Of a stretch of DNA of 64,000 nt, positions 51,745-62,760 are shown one piece after another. Positions within the stretch are counted from its first letter, which is position 1. Each line of letters begins with the position of its first letter. This DNA comes from Otis tarda (Eukaryota > Chordata > Aves > Otidiformes > Otididae): NCBI GenBank assembly GCA_026413225.1, contig CM048552.1:135979053-136043052 (forward strand), in the 5' to 3' direction. The notes under the pieces were generated by a model that saw only the letters and a list, made by a program, of their open reading frames with translations, searched no databases and was not told the origin of the DNA. The translations under genes and the position numbers were made by a program.

Positions 51745-53007
51745 TGCAACCTGAGGGCTTTCAGCTGGCTCACAAAAGAACTAGATGTAATGAAGTAAAT
51801 GAAGCAGGTGACTGGGAAAAGTCAACTCAGATTTACCAAAGGCAAATCACGCTGACTAACTTGATCATCTTTTACAACAAAATAGCATCTTCTGTCAACA
51901 CAGGGAGAGCAGTGGATGTTGTTTACCTGGACTTCAGCAAAGCATTCAACACTATTTCCAACAGCCTTCTCCTGGACAAACTGGCAAGATAGAGATGGGA
52001 TGGACCATCTGCAACATGTGTAGGAAATTGGCTCACAGGTTGCACTTAGAGGGTGGTGATCCATGGTTTTTTACTCAGCCTGGCAGCCTGTCACAAGTCA
52101 TCCCCCAGGGACTAACCAATACTGGGCCCCATGCTCTTCAACATCTTCATAAAAGAACTGGATAATGGAATTGAAAGCATTCTCACCAACTTTGCTGATG
52201 ACATGTCAGAAGAGAGACTCATCTTACGGAGACACATGGACAGGCTGGAAGAGTGGGCTAGCAAGAATAGTATGAAGTTTAACAGCTAAGTGCAAGGTCC
52301 TGCACCTGGGACAATATAATCAAACAGTCCAGCACAGGCTAGGATCTGTGTGGCTGGGGAGCAGCCTGGCTGAAACAGACCTGAGAGTCCTGGTGGACAA
52401 CAAGCTGAACATGAATCCACACTGCGCTGCTGCAGCAGCAAAAGTGAATTGGATCCTGGGCAGCATCCGCAGGGGCATTACTGGCAGAGACAGGTATGTG
52501 ATCATCCCACTCTACTCAGCACTTCTCAGGCCACACCTGGAGTACCATGTCCAGTTCTGGTCCCCACAATTTTAAGAAAGATGTGGACAGACTGGAGAAG
52601 GTCCAAAGGAGGGCCACAAAGATGACCAAAGGGGTAGAGAACCTGCCCTGTAAGGAAAGACTGAAGGAGTTAGACCTTTTCTCCCTGGAGAAGGCTCAGG
52701 GAGGACCTAGCAACAGTATTACAGTACTTAAAGGGTGGCTACAAAGAGGATGGAGGCTCTCTCTTCACAAGGAGTAGACAAGGGGCAATTGGCACAAGTT
52801 GCATCAGGAGAGCAAGACAGACAACTACAATTCACTGGAACAATCTCCCCAGGGATGTGGTAGAGTCCCCATCAGTGGAGGTTTTCAACACGCAATTAGA
52901 CAGGGTGCTAGATAATCTCATCTAGGCTCCCATTCCCAAGAAAGTCTGACCATATCATCTTTCAAGGTCCCTTCCAATATGGGCTCTTTTATGATTCTGC
53001 GATTGTA
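51745..53007 (+). mobile_element. CR1 LINE reaching into the polymerase palm
   Basis: Plus strand. The frame from 51744 includes GRAVDVVYLDFSKAFNTISN, which contains reverse-transcriptase motif A (the catalytic Asp of LDFSKAF, 51927-51947). Motif C FADD is retained at 52191-52202. Downstream pieces are [38 protein letters not shown], the [15 protein letters not shown] block and the 3' UTR ending in an ATGATTCTGCGATTG tail. Several frame changes, stops and a deletion after FADD make it inactive. The protein wording (KLNMNPHCAAAAAKVNWILG, GITGRDRY) differs from the 25441 and 57058 copies, so it is another subfamily. The left boundary is approximate. Confidence 0.93.
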
Positions 53008-53931
53008 ATTTAGGAAAGCAAACACAAAAAGGTTTGTAGCTACTTTAGCTCTATTCTTCCTTTTTCCCCCCAAGACTATAAACATCCCAGGAGGACGTTG
53101 AAATCAATGGAGCTGTTCTAACCTTTCTTTGGAAGGTCTGAAGTTTAGCCATTGTCCCATGGCACCACCTCTTTCCAACTTCATTACAACTTCCTAAAAG
53201 AGTCAGAAAAAACATTTCACGTCACAGGCCATTTTAGTTCAACCACCCAAAAGTTTTCCTTTGGATGATACAGACATTACGGTAACTGAGTTTGCAAGGC
53301 TTTGTAAGGCTCATGGTAGCCTATCTCCAGAGATGCAATGATCTCATGTTTCTTAAATTTCTCTGCCTGAAGGAATTGAGACTAAAAAAACCCAAAACTA
53401 TGAAACAAACCGATGTGACTAAAATAGAGCAGAATGACATACTTTATCTAACCTATTTTTAGAGAAATGTATTAAATCTCTCAATTCTTCTCAAAAATAT
53501 TTTTTATTTAATTTTTTCCCCTTTCCTTCAGTAATCACAGGTGGTTGTTATCCTCCTCTTCCAAAATAATTTACATCCAAGTGAACGAAAGAAATGAGAT
53601 GTTATTTCTCAAAAGTATTCTGATCCTAGAAGAAAATCAAACAAGATCCAGAATTACTTCACTATGAAAGCAGTCCACATTGTTCTTAGATCATGTGTTA
53701 GCACACAAAGTCTATATGCACATTTCATTTTTCTGAATTACTGATATATCTAGCATGGCAAACAATACACCACATCTTAATAAAAAGACGTCAACAAAAG
53801 AAGGCTGGCCAAGTAAGATGTGTATCATCTTTGATCCCTGAAGCAAAGGAAAGCTGAGAACAGAGTGTCTCACTAGGTAACCAACACGGTCTCCCTAGTC
53901 TCACGTGCCAAACTTTGCCAAGCAGCCCAAC

Positions 53932-53962
<31 letters not shown>

Positions 53963-53974
53963 TCAAAAGGGCTT
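53008..53974. other. Gene-free unique DNA with poly(A)
   Basis: Unique AT-rich sequence ending in a 25-base A-run at 53938-53962. Confidence 0.5.
53938..53962 (+). repeat. Poly(A) run, 25 bases
   Basis: A pure A homopolymer at the left edge of the GC-rich segment 53975-54332. It gives the lysine string of the frame at 53915-54247. Confidence 0.9.
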
Positions 53975-54332
53975 TTCCTACCGAGCCCAACCACAGGCAC
54001 TGTCTGGCACTGGGAAGCCAGGCTGGACTCTCTCCACGCAGTTTATCAGAAGTCCCTCAATGGGGACGATGAAGGCCAGTTCAGGGCTCACTACACCCGC
54101 TGCCATTGCACTCCTCCGCAGCAGCAGCAGCACCCATGGGATGACAGCTGCACAGAGCCTGCGGTCGCAGAGCGGCAGCCAAGGAAATATCGGCAAGACG
54201 GGTTGTGTGAGGCACAAGAAAAAGTCACCTTGCTCTCTCTCTGCTAACACTGAACAGAGTCTCATCAATGAGCCACTTGACCTCCACAACTCCTCAGCTT
54301 GCTCCAAGTGTTCACATGAGCAAAATTCTGAG
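53975..54332 (+). other. GC-rich, exon-like segment of unknown nature
   Basis: About 360 bases, clearly richer in G, C and CpG than the flanks, with a short CAG run (about 54119-54130). Open frames exist on both strands: on the + strand 54060-54347 (95 codons) and 53915-54247, on the minus strand 53978-54307. The + strand segment ends in a consensus-like 5' splice site, CTGAGGTGAGTAA, with GT at 54333-54334. No acceptor or promoter is obvious, no domain is recognised, and the ATG at 54060 has poor context. It could be a non-coding RNA exon, a conserved element or chance. Confidence 0.2.
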
Positions 54333-54347
54333 GTGAGTAAAAACTAA

Positions 54348-57057
54348 ATGCTATCTCTTGTCAAACTTAGGTAAAATCATAAAAGTTTCTCACTTATGTG
54401 CAAATCACAACTGTCTTCATTTATCATTTTCTTTTATTTTGAGGAAAAATTGATTGGCTAAACTGACTGTAGAAAAGTCTAAGCAAATTGACTTAAGTAA
54501 AATTATAGTATGAAAGAAAAATTAATTGTTCTTTTACATTACATATTGCTCTTACATACTATATATTCATACTATACTATGTTGGTTCTTCTCTGAACTT
54601 TTAACTGTCTGTACCAAAAAAAAATGCTTACTCCAGGGGAAAATATAGTCTTAAATGATGCAGTTATTGATCTGTATTTTTACTTACTTTTATTTAGTGA
54701 AGAAAAGTTTCTTTTCAAATGTTGAGCACAAAAGGCATGTCCAAAACAAAAAATTGAAATTTCTCAAGATGTACTCCTTATAAATAAATATATTGTTACT
54801 TTTACTTTTCTTTGGGGGGGAAGGGAGGAGGAGGAGGGACAGTGTAGAAGTTTTGTAGCAGGTCACAACATTCTTATAGTACTCCATGAGGTGTAAATTT
54901 TGGGAAAACCATTGTCTGGAGGTTTTGTTGTTGGTTGTTTTAAAAGGGAGCAGCTTTGTTTTTTTCTATTACTGTTTCCATTAAACAATGGTGTCCAAAC
55001 AGTGGTTGCCTGACTGTCTCTAATTCAGTCAAGGAAGAACTCTTCCTCAAATCTTAAGAGAAGAAGAAAACTGAAAAACAACAAGCCAGCCATTTTTTTT
55101 TCATACAGCATTATATAAACTTTTACATAATTCACCACACTGCTAAATAGAAAAAGTTATGAGAAAGAAATCCTATTCTTCAATAGATTGTGATCAGTCT
55201 TTCCACATAACAAACCATCTTAACAGACTCCTTCTGAAAAATATGCTTCAGCTATCATTAAGAATGAACCAAGTATCAAAACAAATGCTTAAAATAGCTT
55301 TCACACTTCTAACCATTTAGACTGCACCACTCAATTACACATTCTTTTCTGGAAATAAAATACAGCTTTACATATGAACGAGAAGAAAAAAAAAAGAAGG
55401 TCAAAAAGTAAGGATAAACATGCTAAATGAGAAATGTTCAGCTACAAATGAACAATCATTTAGGATGTCTAAAGTAAATCTAAAAAAAAAAAATAGATTA
55501 TCTCTTACAACATTAGAATACAGAGATATCGTAGTGCTGATACAACCATGGAAACAAGATGTCAACATCAATGCACCTTTGTCACTGTTAAACCAAATTT
55601 CAGGTAATGACCGTGTGCATTGTTGGGGCTTAAGGGAGGAATTAAGCCAGTCAGGCACACTTCCACTGGTGAAGAAGAAGGTCAGCCTTCAGCATATAGG
55701 CAGCCCTACCATCAAATATCACATAGTTTCTGTCCCAGTCCACAAAGCCAGGCTGCATGTAGAACAGCAGCTACTGAAAACAGTCTGGAGAACCTACCGT
55801 ACACCTTGAATAAACTCCAGAAATAAGAATATTTTCAGAAAGGATACATGTCTCTAATCCAATTTAAGGATGCAAGTTTTTAAACCACTGGTTGTTTATA
55901 AGCCTAAATTCCTAATTTAGAGAATCGCTTTTTGTGACATGAAACAGTGACAGATCACTGTGCTATCAGCCATCTGATTATAGGGGTGAGGTGCGGAGGT
56001 GCTACCCAACAGGCAACACATTGAAAGACAAGCTGGCCTCCACACTATATCTCACTTACAATGATTTATGCTGCAGGAATGATTATACGTGCCCTACATG
56101 CCTGCTGGATCTGCAGCACAAGCTGAAGTTTTGCACACTTCAGTAGCGTGCAGATTTCCCTACAGATGATGTTCAGTTTCTTGGGTTCAGAATATGCAGT
56201 ACAGTAGAAAAATACCAGAGATGTACAGAGATCCAAAGATCACATCCAAGGGTGGAAAGAAAAAAAGTGTCTGGGAAGAAGCCTCCATGTAGGACATGTC
56301 TATCAAAGAGAAAAAAAAAAAGCAACAACAACAATAAAAAACCCAAACAAACAAAACCCAAAACCACCAAAAGCCTAAAAAAACAGGCATCTTCAGCCTT
56401 CTGTACACCAAGACTTTCTGCTGTGCAAGGAGGTACAAGCTCAAACTTGATCACTGCACACAGGTTGATGACATTTTTTTAAGCACATCTCCACATATGA
56501 ACACAAAAAACACTAACATGAGAAGAAAAATCATGTAATTCATGTCTCACCATCTGCACGTAAGAATATGTTTGTTGTGGTTTCTGGGTGAGTTTTTTCT
56601 TATCTGTTTTGAGTTGGGGGATTTTTTTCTGGTTTGCTTTTTTTTTGTTTTGTTTTAAATAGACAATGCCAGTATTTTTTTTTTTCAACTAATTTGAAAG
56701 GACAGAGAGTCTTTATGTAAAGTGTAACAGAGCACTGACATAATACAGCAAAATTTTCCAAATGCCCGCATTTAGTGTTTGAATTCAGAAACAAAAGGGG
56801 TACTGCCATGTCCTCTTGCCAAAAGCTGAAAATTACACATTCAGATTCCAGCAGAAGATTTTCAAGAATTTAACAGAAATAATGATAGCCTGTTCATCAG
56901 ATGGCTGCCAAATACAAAGCCTTTTTATATCTCTTTACTCCCACTACCTGAATGATGCTTTTCAGAAACAGAAAAAAAAATCATTTGCTTTCTATGGATT
57001 TTACAGTCCCCAGGCTCCCCTTCTTCTTCCCGCATTGTCTTCCTCCCCTTGATCAAA
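54348..57057. other. Gene-free unique DNA
   Basis: Holds an A/C-rich block (56312-56368) and, 200 bases on, a T/G-rich block (56570-56690) that is its rough inverted counterpart. The 129-codon frame at 55420-55809 has no recognisable domain. Confidence 0.5.
56312..56690. repeat. Opposed A/C-rich and T/G-rich blocks
   Basis: Left block: A-run, then AAC units and AAACCCAAAC-like sequence (56312-56368). Right block: TTTGTTGTGG, GAGTTGGGGG and T-runs with TTTTG units (56570-56690). They are compositionally complementary and could pair imperfectly. Each also produces lysine- or phenylalanine-rich chance frames. Confidence 0.6.
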
Positions 57058-58137
57058 AATTTGAGAGACACGGAATTGATGGATGGACCACTCAGTGGAT
57101 AAGGAATTGGTTGGATGGTCGCACTCACAGAGTTGCAGTCAACAGTTCAATGTCCAAGTGAAGACCGATGACGAGTGGCATTCCTCAGGGGTCAATACTG
57201 GAACTGGGTCTTTATCAGACACATGGACAGTGGGATTGAGTACACTCTCAGCAACTTTGCCAACAACACCAAGCTGTGTGGTGCCGTCAACATGCTGGAG
57301 GGAAGGGATGCCACCCAGAGGGACCTTGACAGGCCGGAAAGGTGGGCCCATAAGAAGCTCATGAAGTTCAACCAGGCCAAGTGCAAGGTCCTCCACATGG
57401 GTCGGGGCAATCCCAGGCACAAATACTGGCTGGGGGGAGAATGGATTGAGAGCAGCCCTGAGGAGAAGGACTTGGGGATACTGGTGGACAAGAAGCTCAA
57501 CATGAGCTGGCAATGTGGACTCGCATCCCAGAAGGCCAATTGTATCCTGGGCTGCATCAAGAGGAGAGTAGCCAACAGGTCGAGGGAGGTGATTCTGCCC
57601 CTCTACTCTGCCCTGCTGAGACCCTTCCTGGAGTACTGTGTCCAGTTTTGGGGTTCCCAACATAAGGACATGGACCAGTTGGAGAGGGTCCAGAAGAGGG
57701 CCACGAAGATGATATGAGGGCTGGAGCACCTCTCCTATAAGGACAGGCTGAGAGAGTTGGGGCTGTTCAGCCTGGAGAAGAGGAGACTCCGGGGAGACCT
57801 TACAGCAGCCTTCCGGTACCTAAAGGGGGCTTATAGGAAAGCTGGAGAGGGACTTTTGATAAGGGCGTGTAGTGACAGGACAAGGAGTAATGGCTTTAAA
57901 CTGAAAGAGAATAGATTTAGATTAGACAAAAGGCAGAAATTCTTCACTATGAGGGTGGTGGAACACTGGAACAGGTTGCCCAGAGAGGTGGTGGATGTCC
58001 CATCCCCGGAAACATTTAAGGCCAAGTTGGATGAGACTCTGAGCAACCTGATCTACTGGAAGGTACCCCTGCTGAAGGCCGGGGGGTTGGAACTAGATGA
58101 TCTTTAAAGTCGCTTCCAACCCAAACCATTCTATGAT
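57058..58137 (+). mobile_element. CR1 LINE, 1.1-kb copy with a nearly continuous frame
   Basis: Plus strand. A short upstream piece ([13 protein letters not shown] region) precedes a long frame from 57175: [60 protein letters not shown] and [20 protein letters not shown], to TKMI with a stop at about 57715. The same frame continues through MGLFSLEKRRLRGDLTAAFR, the RACSDRTRSNGFKL block and WNRLPREVVDVPS to LDETLSNLIYW. The octamer tail ends at 58137. The motif C box is FANN (57256-57267) where active CR1 has FADD, so both catalytic aspartates are lost. It is also 5'-truncated. It is the best-preserved CR1 coding end in the window but not functional. Confidence 0.97.
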
Positions 58138-61100
58138 AAAAAGAGATTGCATAAAGGAAAAAGGAGTCTCCGTTCTGGAGTCACTGGTCAGATTTCCCTG
58201 TGCATTGGCAGGAATTTACCACAGTGCTAACCGCCTTTCATCAGCATGATATATGATTTGATATTACTTAAAACTTGATATATTTTAAAGGTTTTGGTCT
58301 GTCATATGAAGTGACAATAATGCTTCTGCAAAGACAGCTAACACAGCCTTTATTAAAAATGGATCAGAGTATCAGAGCAGTTCTCTTTGGATTTTTTTTT
58401 GTCCTCACACTTCTCAACAGATAGCTTTCAAAAGTATAAAAAAAATATATTAAGTAAAGTTTGAACTTCCTTACATAAGCCAAAGAAATTGAAGTAAGGA
58501 TTTAATTCTGTTTTAACTTACTACCTGAAAAATAATTATCTCAATAACCTCACAAAATGTTTCCCAGAAAACACTTTTTACAAGTAAGCAAAAAAAATGC
58601 AGTCTCTCTTTAAGCATAATCTCTCTCGACTACTTACAACTCTTAAGGTTACTCTCTTTCATATTGTATTAAATTCAGATTAACAACCTGGGGATCTCAA
58701 CAAACCTCTTCCAATCACACTATTGCTTGCTCAAGCTGCTAAATGCCTCCAAAAATGACAGAAAAATTATCAGAAGTATGAAGAGGAGCAACAAATGCAA
58801 CCTTCTAGGGGAAAAAAAAAAACCAAACAAAACAAAAAACAGCAAACAAACAACAACCGCAGGAAACCAAAGGTGACAGGATACTAAGGTGGACAATACA
58901 TGATTATCACCACAACAGCCTCTGCACTCCTATTTCCAGAAAAACCCATCATCTGCATTGCAGTGCTGTTGAAAGTGATTTTTCTCTTGTATACCTGACT
59001 CCGCTATTTTGCTCAAGTTCAATCCTGTTATATTAGTGTGCTGTATAGTTAACAGCCAAGCCACACAAATCTCCCCCAGAATCTAAAACTGTAAGACAGA
59101 CATTTTTTGACAGTTTTTGACACTTAATTTTATAAATGTTTTCAGCTGTGTCTTATTATGGAGACATAACTGGAGAGTTTCATGCTCTCTTGCACAGATT
59201 CACTTTTTGAAATGCAGCATCCTGTGAATAATAAACATATAAACACAGTCTTAGAGGTGGTCATGAGCTGTTGAAAGCTGCCTCAAACCTGCAGAGTAGG
59301 TGGCCAACACAGATGCAACTGGGGGATCCTACTTTGGGATGCAAAGAAGAACTGCTTTGAGTGATACAGCACTATATGTCCCTGGAAACTCAGCTCCTAC
59401 CAGCCCACCAGCTGTGGAAGACCCTGTGACAGACACAGCCCTTTGCAAGAGCCCCAGCTCCGTGGCTTCTCAGCAAGTGATGCATTTTGTGGCTTCCTGT
59501 GTCTGAAGGTTATACACAAAATAAGATCAGTCATATCTGAATGACTACATTCTCTACTCATACTTCATCTTACAGGGAGATGCAAAAATGACAGCACTCA
59601 AGTCTGAGGATGAAGTTTGTCACTAATAAAAAAAGAACAAATACCAAAAAGCCTACATGTGGGAAACAAAGGAGAGTATAGCTAACTCTGCTTCCTTCAA
59701 TACAAGATGTGGCAGATACTATATTATCTAGCCACCAATCTGCATTGATAAAGTTAAAGGTTGATTTTATCCTCGTTATCATCACCAACTTCCTTACTTG
59801 TGACGTAAGTTTTAACCAAGGGCAATGAAATATAGATAATCTGGATGGAGTTTCTGACAGACTTGGCCAACATAGGTATGTAACAATCCCTTACAGGACA
59901 AAAATTATTACTTAATTCTTTGTGTTTCCCATACTCATATGCACCATTCAAATTCAAAGACTAATTATGTTACAAGGATCCAGCACAGTTTGGAGACTTA
60001 GACTTGCCAGAAAATACAGAAAACTGCAAAGCCTTGAGGGAAACAAACTCAATGATGGTGTCAAGCAAAGCAACGGCATCCAATTACGTCACAGTGTTTG
60101 GAGGCCACTCTGTGCTTTTGTAACAAAATAGGCTTAGAGAACAAAGGATACAGCACCAGTCGCACTAGGCTTCCAGCAAGTTGGTTTAGCCCTGGCCCCG
60201 AAAGCTCCTGATCTTTTCATAAGGTCTAAGTTTCATAACAGCATTAAGAGCTCAAGGAACATTCCACTAGTAGTCCAGAACTAGGGCCTCCTAGTTCCTT
60301 CAGCCAAAAAAATAATACTGAAATCAGTAGTTAAATTCCTAGTAAGGACCTCACCTTGGAGTTGCTCCTCTCTTCTGTATCTTCTTAGAAGCGAGAAGAA
60401 AAAGCTTCTTGTCTTAACTACTGTTGCTAGTAGCTATATGGGAAGAAGGAGCAAAGAAATTGCGAGTCTATTTCTAGAGCAAGCAAATACTATTTGCTTC
60501 TTCCTCTGCAGAGATGAGATCATGACAACAAGTTATTGAAGCTTATGTCTTTCCTATAAGTTAGGAAACCATTCTATAGTCTATAATACTAACTTGGGGT
60601 GAAGAAATGACTTGAAGATAGTGGGACACAGCACAATTGATACATTCATATTTTTCAGACTTCTGAAAACAAAACAACACAAGAAACAAGCAAAAAATCC
60701 ATCCCAAAAAAGAAGAAAAACACCCCCAAAATAAATCACTGCCAAGTAATCTATAAGACTCCAATGCCACACAAAAAGCAAAGCAGGATTCAAAGAAAGG
60801 ATCTCAAAACCTTTTCACTCTGAAGTGGGATAAAAAAACCTCCAGGGAACTCCTAATTGACTTCTAGGTGGATTCAAGGTCCGAGCACTGGAACTGACTT
60901 CTGGCAGAAAATAAAGCACCACTGACTAGGTTTTAAACACTGCTTTAACTGTTCATTGCCGTCTTCATGGACAACTTTGATACATATGTATATACATATA
61001 TCACATATATAGTAAAAATTGTGGTTTTTTGAATATATGAAAAACTGATGTCTTTTTCTAAGACAAAAAAAAACCCCCATAAAATAAACATTCAGGATTT

Positions 61101-61608
61101 GCAGGAGGATTATGCAATTGTATTATCCAAACGCTGTTCCCATCATATGAACATGTGTGCTTTCTTTCAGAGGTCCCAAGAATTTCGCTTAACAAAGAAA
61201 GTCAAGGAAAGAAAAAGGATTCTTCTTCACTGTTAAGATGTGGGTCTTTTTGCTGAAAGCGCACATATGAAAGAAGATTCCCCTCTACCTCTAATAACTA
61301 GCTGGCATGTAGAAAACTACCAAGGCTTTCAGCAGTATGTTACCAATATGTTCAAAATGCTCCCATTAAAGCACACATTCTTTTTCTCCAACATTTTTTT
61401 CATTTTACAATATTTTACTCACCACCATACTATAAGACAGTCGAGTATCTTGGCTTATTTTACCTTTATAGACAGAGAAAGTAAGCCCAAATGGTTGAGC
61501 ATCTCAGCAGTCACAAACGAAACTGGTACTTAAACAGTGTTAATTTAGATCTCTGGACATCTCACCCTACACTTTATGAAGTGTACACTCACCTAATGGA
61601 AAACATAT
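58138..61608. other. Gene-free unique DNA
   Basis: Contains an A/C-rich block (58809-58858), TATATACATATA-like sequence near 60985-61010 and an A-run near 61063. No gene or exon is recognised. Confidence 0.5.
58809..58858 (+). repeat. A/C-rich low-complexity block
   Basis: An A-run is followed by CCAAACAAAAC and CAAACAAACAAC units, the same texture as the blocks at 1616 and 21893. Confidence 0.85.
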
Positions 61609-62760
61609 TGTCGTAGTTCAGCCCCAATCGGGACCAGACTACGCAGTCTCTCTCTCACTACCCCCACCCTCTGAGAGAATAGGGAGAGATGATATAAGGA
61701 AAACGGCTCGAGGTTTGAGATAAGGACAGGGAGAAAATCTTTAAAGTTACTGTTACGGGCAAAACAGACTCGACTTGGGGAAAACTATTCATTTATTACT
61801 AAAAACAGCAGGATAATGAGACAGAGAACAAGATAACCTCCCTCCACACCTCCCTCTTCCCAAGCTTAACATTATCTCTACTACCTTCCCCACCCCGAGC
61901 GGCACAGGGGGGAAGAGGGAATGGGGGTTGCAGTTAGTTCATCACACGTTGTTTTACGCCGCTGCTTCATAGTCGGGGGAAGAACTCCTCACACTCCTCC
62001 CCTGCTCCTTCGTGGTGTCCCACCCATACTCCACAGCCCTTCATGAAACTGCTCCAGCGTGGGTCATCTCTTCCACGGAGTGCAGTCCCTCCAGAACAGC
62101 TGCCCCAGCGGGCCCTCCACGAGCCACAGCCACCGTCAGGCCTCCACCTTTCCCGATGTGGGGTCCTTCACGGGCTCCAAGTGGATCTCTGCTCCTCCGT
62201 GGACCTCCATGGGCTGCAGGGGGACAACCTGCTCCACCATGGTCATCACCACAGGCTGCAGGGGAATCTTGGCCAGGAGCAGCATTACTCCTCCCCCTCC
62301 TTCTTCACGGACCTTGGCGTCTGCAGCCATTCCTCTCACAAGAAAAGTTCTTCACAACAGGCTGGCAGACGCCTCTCAGAATCTCTTCACATCATCCAGC
62401 TCATCTCCTCTCCACTTCTTGCAGCCGGGCCAGGCCAAGTTGGGCCCAGTCGGCCGCCTGGCGAGTGGCCAGAGGGTGAGGCCTGCAAGGCCCAAGAGGC
62501 CTGTGCCTCCCCCTCTCTGCCCCTGCTCAGCTGCTTCACATCTTCTCCCTTTTTTTTTTTTTCCTGTTTTCCCCTTCTTAAATACGTTATCGCAGAGGCA
62601 TTATCATGGGACATTCTGCTACCAATTGGCTCGGCCTTGGCCAGCAGCAGGTCCACCGTAGGCCCAGCTGAGTCCACTGAACAAAGGGGAGCGACTTCTA
62701 CCAGTTTCCTACAGAAGCTGTCACCTTAGACCCCCTCTCACTAAACAAAACCACAACACA
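61609..62760 (-). mobile_element. Solo LTR of an endogenous retrovirus, long family, copy 2
   Basis: About 1.15 kb. On the minus strand it begins TGTGTTGTGG (62760) and ends GAACTACGACA (61609), with TG and CA ends. It is the inverted relative of 24033-25147, sharing the TATTTAAGAAGGGG box (minus strand, about 62574-62588), the A-run, the CTGCAGACGCC region, the CCCCTGCAGCCC units, an AATAAA poly(A) region and the CCAAGTCGAGTC block. Flanking duplication is not convincing: CATAT on the left against CATCC on the right. No internal region adjoins, so it is a solo LTR fossil. Frames inside it (up to 228 codons on the strand opposite to the element) come from its GC-rich composition and are not genes. 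Confidence 0.87.

Noticed and set aside
57139-57729. 196-codon minus-strand frame
   Set aside because: It is antisense to the CR1 reverse-transcriptase coding end, which is the real coding direction, so it is a shadow.
62012-62729. Long overlapping plus-strand frames (155-228 codons)
   Set aside because: They lie wholly inside the solo LTR 61609-62760, on the strand opposite to the element, and reflect its GC-rich composition. No domain is visible.
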